Shown here in pieces: positions 30,144 through 35,473 of a stretch of DNA of 35,473 nt. The stretch spans positions 101,711 to 137,183 of the forward strand of contig JBDRUN010000001.1 of the NCBI GenBank assembly GCA_039801365.1, read 5' to 3'. The notes under the pieces are model-generated. The model was not told where the DNA came from, searched no databases, and was given only the letters and a program-made list of their open reading frames with translations. The stretch comes from a candidate division WOR-3 bacterium. GTDB taxonomy: Bacteria > Hydrothermota > Tepidihabitantia > Tepidihabitantales > Tepidihabitantaceae. The translations under genes were made by a program, and so were the position numbers. Each line of letters starts with the position of its first letter. Position 1 is the first letter of the stretch.

Positions 30144-30510
30144 ACGCTCCGGGAAGAACCGTTTCGTCCTCGGGCCGCCAGGCCGGCTCGACAATGCAGG
30201 CAAACTCAACCGGACCATCACCGTCATTCTCAAGCCATTGGGTCGCCTCTGACGGAATGTACACCACATCACCGGCACTGACAGGAGCGGCTTCCGTGCC
30301 GACGTGCATCGTGCCGGCCCCTCTAATGATGTAGTAGACCTCAGTCTGCTTCAGACGGTGCGGCAGCGATAACTGGCCGGGCTCAAGCCGAGCAATCGCA
30401 AGCGAGTAGCCGATTTTCGCTGGGTCTCGCTCGGGGTGAAGCAGCTCGCGCAATCGCGTATTGTCACCCGCAAGAATCTCACGACAATCAGCGAGGTGCT
30501 TAATAAGCAC
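30142..30510 (-). CDS. Cupin-domain protein
   Basis: 122 residues, GTG start with GGAG 8 nt upstream. A single beta-barrel: LPHRLKQTEVYYIIRGAGTM holds cupin motif 1, with His and Glu as metal ligands, and SAGDVVYIPSEATQWLENDG is motif 2, with Gln where the second His usually stands. It ends the operon of the Mut7-C protein and the ammonia-lyase. Small cupins of this type are often sugar isomerases, dioxygenase relatives or ligand sensors; the substrate cannot be told. Confidence 0.85.
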   Translation of the reverse strand: MLIKHLADCREILAGDNTRLRELLHPERDPAKIGYSLAIARLEPGQLSLPHRLKQTEVYYIIRGAGTMHVGTEAAPVSAGDVVYIPSEATQWLENDGDGPVEFACIVEPAWRPEDETVLPGA

Positions 30511-30570
30511 GCGCTACGCTCCGTGCATCACGCGCTGTGCCAACGTACTGTGCGGACGCGATGCTCGTTC

Positions 30571-32094
30571 TCAGCCCAGTTTCCCGATTTCCTTCTCGAC
30601 CGCGTCGAGGAGCCCGCCCGACTTTACAGCCTCAGCCAGATTGTTGATGTCGTACTGCATCGGCCGGTCCTCAACCAGTTTGTCAACGTGGCGGCGCACG
30701 AAATCGTAGGCCACCTGCGTGCCCCGGCCGAGCCGAAGCGGTTTTCGGAATTCAACCGCTTGGGCACCGGCCATCAGTTCGATTGCAAGGACGTACCATG
30801 CATTGGCGAGAATCTGGTTCGTCTTAAGTGCAGCGGTGAAGCACATCGAGACGAAGTCCTCTTGGTCAGCCGCGGCTGGAATCGAGCCGACCGATGCCGG
30901 TGCGGACAGAATCCGGTCCTCGCAGATAAGCATTCCCTGAGTGTACTGGGTCAGCATCAGACCGGAGAACATACCTGCTCCTTTGGTCAAGAATGCTGGC
31001 AGACCGGACGACAGGTTACGGTTGAGCAACCGGTTGGTACGACGCTCAGAAAGTACCGCAACCATCGTCACGCTCGCACCGGTGAGGTCGAGCGCGAGCC
31101 CAAGCGGAGTTCCCTGGAAATTGGCGCCGGTCAGGTAAGCCTTATCTTCCGGGAAGAAGAGTGGATTGTCGCCAACGCCATTGAGCTCGATCTCAAACAT
31201 CAGGCGGGCCCAGGCGAGTGCGTCGCGTGCGCCGCCGGTAACCTGTGGAGTCGAACGCAGACTGTAGGCGTCCTGAACTTTCTTCCCCGGCTGCTTGAGC
31301 ATCTCGGAATCCTGGGTCAGACGGCGGATGTTCTCAGCACAGGTGATGGCACCCGGATACCCGCGCACCTTGTGAATCCGTTCGTCGTAAGCGGCCATGT
31401 TAGCGTTCAGGACTTCAAGCGTCAGTGCCGCCGCGATTTCCGACACCTTGTAGTAATGTCCGGCGTCCTCAAGCTCAAGTGCACCCCAGCCGGCGGTCAT
31501 GTTCGAGCCGTTTATCGTTGCGAGGCCGTCCCGGGCCTCAAATCGAATGGTTGGAATCCCGGCCGCCTTCATTGCTTCGGCCCCGCTCATCCGTCTGCCC
31601 TCGTAGTAGGCCTCACCCTCGCCGAGCAGTACGAGCGCCATCTGGCTCATTGGCGACAAATCCCCGCACGCGCCAACCGACCCTTTGTCGAACACGACCG
31701 GTGTCACACCCCGGTTCAGCATCTCGACCAGCGTTTCGACAACCGCCAACCTTATGCCTGAGTTACCGTTTGCCAGCACGTTGATGCGCGAGCAGATGCC
31801 GGCCCGGACTACTTCTTCGGGCAGCGGCACGCCACACCCGGCCGAGTGCGAATAGACGATGTAGCGCTGAAACTGCTCGGTCTGCTCTGGAGTAAGAATC
31901 GTCTCCGACAGCTCGCCGATGCCGGTTGTGATGCCGTACATCACGGCTCGCTCCCGAACCTTCTCTTCGATGAAGCCGCGGCAACGGTTGATCCGCTCTC
32001 TTGCGGTACCGGCCAGCTCGACCTTCTCGCGTTGCCTTGCCACCCGGACAACGTCGGAAATCTTAAGGCTCTTGCCATCAAGCACTACTGCCAT
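30571..32094 (-). CDS. hutH: Histidine ammonia-lyase homologue with Ala-Cys-Gly MIO triad
   Basis: 507 residues, the normal length. Expected reaction: removal of ammonia from histidine (giving urocanate) or from an aromatic amino acid. Y53 in MYGITTGIG, H83 in YSHSAGCGVPL, TINGSNMTAGWGALELE, QDAYSLRSTPQVTGGARD, NGVGDNPLFFPED and AAADQEDFVSM align with active-site parts of HutH. The triad that forms the MIO group is A142-C143-G144 in GSVGACGDLSP instead of Ala-Ser-Gly. The codon is TGC at 31668-31666. Published work on Pseudomonas HutH found the Ser-to-Cys variant still active, so this copy may be too. No hutU/hutI neighbour is here, so the substrate is open. Ribosome site GGAGGTG. Confidence 0.88.
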   Translation of the reverse strand: MAVVLDGKSLKISDVVRVARQREKVELAGTARERINRCRGFIEEKVRERAVMYGITTGIGELSETILTPEQTEQFQRYIVYSHSAGCGVPLPEEVVRAGICSRINVLANGNSGIRLAVVETLVEMLNRGVTPVVFDKGSVGACGDLSPMSQMALVLLGEGEAYYEGRRMSGAEAMKAAGIPTIRFEARDGLATINGSNMTAGWGALELEDAGHYYKVSEIAAALTLEVLNANMAAYDERIHKVRGYPGAITCAENIRRLTQDSEMLKQPGKKVQDAYSLRSTPQVTGGARDALAWARLMFEIELNGVGDNPLFFPEDKAYLTGANFQGTPLGLALDLTGASVTMVAVLSERRTNRLLNRNLSSGLPAFLTKGAGMFSGLMLTQYTQGMLICEDRILSAPASVGSIPAAADQEDFVSMCFTAALKTNQILANAWYVLAIELMAGAQAVEFRKPLRLGRGTQVAYDFVRRHVDKLVEDRPMQYDINNLAEAVKSGGLLDAVEKEIGKLG

Positions 32095-32128
32095 TGATTC
32101 ACCTCCGGTTATGGGAAATCAGTGTCAC

Positions 32129-32713
32129 TTACTCCGTGGTCGTCCCTTGTTTATCCTGACCGTGCCGTGGTCGCCGGCCAAAGCCAAACCGCCGCCGCGG
32201 CCGGGTCATAGCTTCAACATCGGGCTGCCGGGCCGCGACGCGCTGCACCATATCTTTCGCGTGACTGCCCGGCCAGTACACCCGTCTGCATCTGGGACAG
32301 CGCGAAAATTCATGGTGTATCTGATAGATGAAAAATGGAACCAGCGGCCGGGCCTGTTCCCGGCTGATGCTCACGAGCGTCTCGTTACACACAAGGCATC
32401 GGGAAAGAGCTCTGTCGGACGGCATCCGCGGCGCTTCCGGGGATGTGCCGGTGGCAAATTTCTCTCTCACCTCGGACACCTGCTGCGGTGCGGTCTGGGC
32501 AGTCACAAAATAGGCGCCGGGCAACTTACCCAGCCGCTTGTTGCGGGTAAGGAATACCCGGTTGGCGCCGCGTGCTTCACGATAAGCCTGCATACCGCGA
32601 ATCCCGCGGCGATATTCGACGTCCAGGCCAATGAGACGGAGCTCCCGAGCCAGCCGTCCGAGCATCTCGTCGCAGAAGAAGCGGCTTTCATCGGATGTCG
32701 CAACCTGTTCCAC
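32129..32713 (-). CDS. Mut7-C family RNase-like protein with zinc ribbon
   Basis: 194 residues from GTG at 32713. The frame is open to 32782, but a promoter lies within that extension. SRFFCDEMLGRLARELRLIG and LDVEYRRGI, then RVFLTRNKRL (COG1656, a PIN-like nuclease fold with Asp near the start) are followed by a zinc ribbon RCLVCNETL ... RCPRCRRVYWPGSH and a basic Arg-rich tail. In the family it is thought to cut RNA. First gene of the operon with the ammonia-lyase 34 nt downstream. The divergent lipoprotein gene shares the control region. Confidence 0.85.
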   Translation of the reverse strand: MEQVATSDESRFFCDEMLGRLARELRLIGLDVEYRRGIRGMQAYREARGANRVFLTRNKRLGKLPGAYFVTAQTAPQQVSEVREKFATGTSPEAPRMPSDRALSRCLVCNETLVSISREQARPLVPFFIYQIHHEFSRCPRCRRVYWPGSHAKDMVQRVAARQPDVEAMTRPRRRFGFGRRPRHGQDKQGTTTE

Positions 32714-32720
32714 GGCCAAG

Positions 32721-32748
32721 AATCTAGCCAAAACCCGGCCCAAGTCAA
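32721..32748 (-). promoter_or_regulatory. Promoter of the Mut7-C gene (apparently leaderless)
   Basis: Minus strand: TTGACT (32748-32743), 16 bp, TAGATT (32726-32721), then 7 nt to the GTG at 32713. No Shine-Dalgarno. This promoter decides the start codon, because any longer start would lie upstream of transcription. Confidence 0.5.
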
Positions 32749-32768
32749 AACTGTGCGCACGGACGGGC

Positions 32769-32796
32769 TTGACCGGCCGCAATTACAGACTACATT
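32769..32796 (+). promoter_or_regulatory. Promoter of the lipoprotein-bactofilin pair
   Basis: TTGACC (32769-32774), 16 bp, TACATT (32791-32796); AGGAGG at 32809-32814 follows. Back to back with the Mut7-C promoter, 20 bp between -35 boxes. Confidence 0.55.
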
Positions 32797-32818
32797 CTCG
32801 GAGATTACAGGAGGCGTG

Positions 32819-33295
32819 ATGGCCGGAAAGAAAGTTCTCGTACTACTATGTCTTGTAATGGTGCTCATTCTTACCGCTTGTTGCGCGGCGGGGGACGAAC
32901 GCTGGGCATCGACCGACAACCGGGCCGGGTTCTGGGCCGGGCTGTGGCACGGCCTGATCATCATCGTCACCTTTGCCGTCAGTCTGTTCACCAAAGACGT
33001 CGGTATCTACGAGACAAACAACGTCGGCTGGGGATACAACATCGGGTTTATCCTCGGGTGCATGATATCGCTTGGCGGCGGCCTGCGCGGCGCAACGCAT
33101 CATCGCAAGGTCAAGGTCACGACCAGGGACCCGGACTGGGACAAGCTCAGCCAGCGGGTTGAAGCCGGCGTGCAAGAAGGCATCAAGGCCGCTTTCGCAG
33201 ACCAGGAGCATCCGAATCACGCCGACTGGAATGAAATTGGCCGGCGCATCAAAGAACGAATTCGGGAGCGTCTGCGCGACTGGGAAAAGGAGTAG
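32819..33295 (+). CDS. Membrane lipoprotein, uncharacterised family
   Basis: 158 residues, ATG at 32819 after AGGAGG. The signal AGKKVLVLLCLVMVLILTAC has lipobox cysteine about 21. AGFWAGLWHGLIIIVTFAVS (about 38-57), LFTKDVGIYETNNVGWGYNI and GFILGCMISLGGG (about 78-90) form two membrane spans around a conserved IYExxNxGxxYxxGF motif, a pattern I recall from many small hypothetical proteins. The C-terminal half is charged and helical (DWDKLSQRVEAGVQEGIKAA). The gene 6 nt downstream is its operon partner. Function unknown. Confidence 0.78.
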   Translation: MAGKKVLVLLCLVMVLILTACCAAGDERWASTDNRAGFWAGLWHGLIIIVTFAVSLFTKDVGIYETNNVGWGYNIGFILGCMISLGGGLRGATHHRKVKVTTRDPDWDKLSQRVEAGVQEGIKAAFADQEHPNHADWNEIGRRIKERIRERLRDWEKE

Positions 33296-33301
33296 CCTCA
33301 T

Positions 33302-34537
33302 ATGACAAGTAACCGACATTTCACATCCAGATTTGGAAGAATCGTCCGTTCGATGTGTTGCGGTCTGCTTCTCGGCTGTATCGCGCTTTCATACGCGGCG
33401 CGGTTCGAGGCCGGGTCGAGCTTCACTTTGCTCAAGGAGGAAGCCCAGGTCGGCGACCTTTATTTCGGCGGCAGTGCCCTGCGCTTGGATGGAAGAGTAG
33501 AAGGTTCGGTCGCAGCCGGGTGTCAGTCGGCCGCGGTCGGCGGGTTCGTTACCCGAAACCTGTACCTCGCTTGCCAGACCGCGGACATCTCCGGTGCGGT
33601 CCGGGGTGACCTGCTGGCGCTCGGCGCAAGCATCCATCTGGGCGGCCCGGTTGGTGGCGCAGCCCGAATTGCCGCCGCTACGGTGTCTGTTGACTCCCGG
33701 GTTGGCCAGGACCTGATCGTCGGCTGTCGGGACCTGACCATCGGCCGCAACGCAGAAATTGCCGGCGATGTTGTCGCCGGGTGCGCCACGCTGAACATTA
33801 ACGGCACGGTCCACGGCGATGTGCGGGCCGGCGCCGGCGAAATTATCATTTCCGGTATCATTGACGGTGACATTGTCGCTACGGTCGGCACCAGGCTGGT
33901 CCTGACTAAGGATGCCCGGGTGTTCGGCAACCTGCGCTACCGCTCTGACTTCGAGCTCGATATCGGCAACCGCGATGCGGTATTCGGCGAAATCAAGTTC
34001 ACCCGCCGGCTGCACCGGACCGCCAAGCTCGACGAACTCAGGCAGTTCCGTCCACGGCCCGGCATCATTACTGCCTTCTTCCTGCCTTTCGCGATATTTT
34101 CGGTACTGGGTGCGCTGGTTGTCGGACTTATTCTGATTGCGATCTGGAAACACGTCATCCGTCAGGCGTTGGAGAGCTCGATTGACCGGTTCGGCCTCAC
34201 CGTAGGCCGGGGCGCAATCGCGCTCCTGGCGCCACCAGCGGCTTTCGTCGTGGCAATGGTACTTGTCGTCACTATTCCGGCCGGGCTTATCGCACTTGCG
34301 CTCTATCTCGTCTTCCTTTACCTTGCCAAGATGATGGCCGGAATGCTTCTCGGCCGGCTTCTGTTCCGGCTGTTCGGCGGCTCAACCGCCTCGCTCTGGC
34401 TGACCGCGCCCGTCGGCATCGTCTTGGTCTACGCCCTGTGTGCGATACCGTTTGTCGGCTGGGTAATATGGCTGTTGGCCGTAATTGTCGGATTCGGGGT
34501 GATTGTCGAACTACTGGCCGCTACGCGCCGGGCATGA
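33302..34537 (+). CDS. Exported bactofilin-like beta-helix protein with C-terminal membrane domain
   Basis: 411 residues; AAGGAG stands 9-10 nt before the ATG. A signal-like helix (about 14-33) precedes a right-handed beta-helix (about 38-240) of short repeats such as LYFGGSALRLDGRVEGSVAA, ISGAVRGDLLALGASIHLGG, IAGDVVAGCATLNINGTVHG and IISGIIDGDIVATVGTRLVL, the bactofilin/polymer-forming pattern. From about 258 to 405 come four to five membrane spans. Ordinary bactofilins are cytoplasmic and have no such domain; here the repeat region follows a signal segment, so it should lie outside the inner membrane. A structural envelope role is inferred. Confidence 0.8.
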   Translation: MTSNRHFTSRFGRIVRSMCCGLLLGCIALSYAARFEAGSSFTLLKEEAQVGDLYFGGSALRLDGRVEGSVAAGCQSAAVGGFVTRNLYLACQTADISGAVRGDLLALGASIHLGGPVGGAARIAAATVSVDSRVGQDLIVGCRDLTIGRNAEIAGDVVAGCATLNINGTVHGDVRAGAGEIIISGIIDGDIVATVGTRLVLTKDARVFGNLRYRSDFELDIGNRDAVFGEIKFTRRLHRTAKLDELRQFRPRPGIITAFFLPFAIFSVLGALVVGLILIAIWKHVIRQALESSIDRFGLTVGRGAIALLAPPAAFVVAMVLVVTIPAGLIALALYLVFLYLAKMMAGMLLGRLLFRLFGGSTASLWLTAPVGIVLVYALCAIPFVGWVIWLLAVIVGFGVIVELLAATRRA

Positions 34538-34582
34538 AGGAGTAAACCAGGGTAACCGGCGCTTGGGTAACTGGATTCGGAC

Positions 34583-35473
34583 TTAGCACTTCGATACTCC
34601 TGGTGTCCTGTCTGAGTCCGGCCACACGCTCGCAGTCTGCTCCGCCTCGGTATAAAGCCCGGCAACAAGTTCGGGCAGGAAGTCTGCAACTGCAGACCAG
34701 CCTTTCTTAAGATTCCGGGTGCGTACCATCTCCTGTGCCCGATGCCACAATGCCGGGAAAAGCGACCAGGATGCGTTCAGGGCCTGCGCCAGCCGCGGGG
34801 TCGCGACGCCCAGATACTGCAGGGGCGATAAGATTCGCTCAAGTCCGGACGCGACCGATTCCGGTTTCGTGGTAACCGAAAGCAGTGTGGTAACAAGAAA
34901 CAACAAGATAATTCTCACCGCAAGCACAGCACCGGACTCGATGCCCGAAGCCGTCACCCGCACCGGCCCAAGCGCAAGCAGCACCGGACCGCCGACCGTG
35001 AACAAGGCTGGCGCAAGAAAGGCAACCGCGACGAATACTGCCAGACGACGCAGGTGGCGAAACAGCGGCCTGAAGCCCACTCTGCCGATAACTGTTACCG
35101 CTGCGAGGAGCAGTAACACACCGGCATACAGCCACCAGCTCCGCACCAAGACCACGACAAGCGCCAGGCTGATCACCACCGCTATTTTCGCTTCGGCCCG
35201 GAGCCGATGAACGAAAGTTTGAGTTTCCGGTTTTGCCGGATGGATGTCTCCGGTATCCGGACACTCGATCGCCTGATTGCGTATTACTTCGACCATGTCC
35301 CTTCTTTCCTCCAGTCGTCGGCCCACGTGGATTGCCACGATGCCGGTAAGAATGCCCATCACCACGCCGGAAACGGTCAATACCGGCCACAGTGCTACCA
35401 GCGCGCTTGAACGGACAAACAAGCCGTACACAACTACAAGCTGCGCCAGCACGTGTGCAACCGAGCCGGCCAC
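34583..35473 (-). CDS. Gx transporter fused to CbiQ-type ECF transporter T component (5' end beyond window)
   Basis: 296 codons to the right edge; the first codon in the window happens to be GTG, but homology suggests that about 100 N-terminal residues are missing. Residues 1-57 (GSVAHVLAQLVVVYGLFVRS, WPVLTVSGVVMGILTGIVAI) match the end of Gx transporters (the family once named heptaprenyl diphosphate synthase component I). After a linker, FVHRLRAEAKIAVVISLALV (about 87-106) starts a CbiQ/EcfT domain with some five spans and KPESVASGLERILSPLQYLG, which is the T-component signature. An ECF-type importer with S-like and T parts on one chain is the natural reading; the substrate is unknown, and no ATPase gene is in the window. 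Confidence 0.78.
   Translation of the reverse strand: MAGSVAHVLAQLVVVYGLFVRSSALVALWPVLTVSGVVMGILTGIVAIHVGRRLEERRDMVEVIRNQAIECPDTGDIHPAKPETQTFVHRLRAEAKIAVVISLALVVVLVRSWWLYAGVLLLLAAVTVIGRVGFRPLFRHLRRLAVFVAVAFLAPALFTVGGPVLLALGPVRVTASGIESGAVLAVRIILLFLVTTLLSVTTKPESVASGLERILSPLQYLGVATPRLAQALNASWSLFPALWHRAQEMVRTRNLKKGWSAVADFLPELVAGLYTEAEQTASVWPDSDRTPGVSKC

Noticed and set aside
30436..31761. 441-codon plus-strand frame opposite the ammonia-lyase
   Set aside because: Antisense shadow of a clear HutH-family gene; the translation has no family features.
31919..32818. Plus-strand frame extending the lipoprotein gene 300 codons upstream
   Set aside because: It runs antisense through the Mut7-C and ammonia-lyase genes. 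The AGGAGG site, lipobox and promoter all point to the ATG at 32819.
1..35473. CRISPR array, insertion sequence, prophage or rRNA
   Set aside because: No regularly spaced direct repeats, no transposase or integrase motifs, no phage structural genes and no rRNA-like sequence were seen.

Overview
The window (about 35.5 kb, GC-rich) looks like chromosomal DNA of an uncultivated candidate-phylum bacterium. A WOR-3-like lineage is my best guess, not a proof. The signs are exported proteins with C-terminal sorting or FlgD-like tails, an archaeal/spirochaete-type two-subunit PheRS, an archaeal-type cyclic 2,3-diphosphoglycerate synthase, and short repeats lying inside genes. There is no rRNA, no convincing tRNA, no CRISPR array and no transposase. 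About 92% of the window is coding.

Layout. (a) 1-6966, minus strand: a tight three-gene operon of a SNF2-type helicase with a DUF3883 tail, a four-helix-bundle protein with a topoisomerase-like zinc ribbon, and a DUF1156 zinc-ribbon DNA methylase that runs off the left edge uninterrupted for 900 codons. It resembles a restriction or anti-phage module. (b) 6967-7488: non-coding, with a degenerate 12-bp tandem repeat. (c) 7489-14061: an NagX/DUF5009-like membrane protein; a minus operon of a Cys/Met PLP enzyme, threonine synthase and a phosphoglycerate-mutase-like protein that I think is the missing homoserine kinase; a divergent second Cys/Met PLP enzyme; and a bioY remnant. (d) 14075-19837: a small exported protein, a Na+/solute symporter divergent from P5C dehydrogenase (pruA), then cpgS. 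(e) 19857-24476: a small membrane protein, pheS, pheT and a zinc-ribbon membrane protein. (f) 24510-29957, minus: a lipoprotein, a papain-like protease with kelch repeats, two small proteins, and a PQQ-propeller protein. (g) 30039-30141: a candidate small RNA. (h) 30142-32713, minus: Mut7-C RNase, a histidine ammonia-lyase homologue with a Cys in its MIO triad, and a cupin. (i) 32819-34537: a lipoprotein and an exported bactofilin-like protein, facing a truncated Gx-CbiQ transporter fusion at the right edge.

Promoters can be read by eye and are consistent: TTGAC(N), mostly a 16-bp spacer, then TAnnnT. At four genes (the helicase, pheS, the Mut7-C protein and a 72-residue ORF) the -10 box lies only 7-8 nt before the start codon and there is no Shine-Dalgarno sequence, which suggests leaderless mRNAs. 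Most other genes that have their own promoter carry a clear AGGAG-type site. All functional calls come from reading the sequence and from memory of protein families; no searches were run.
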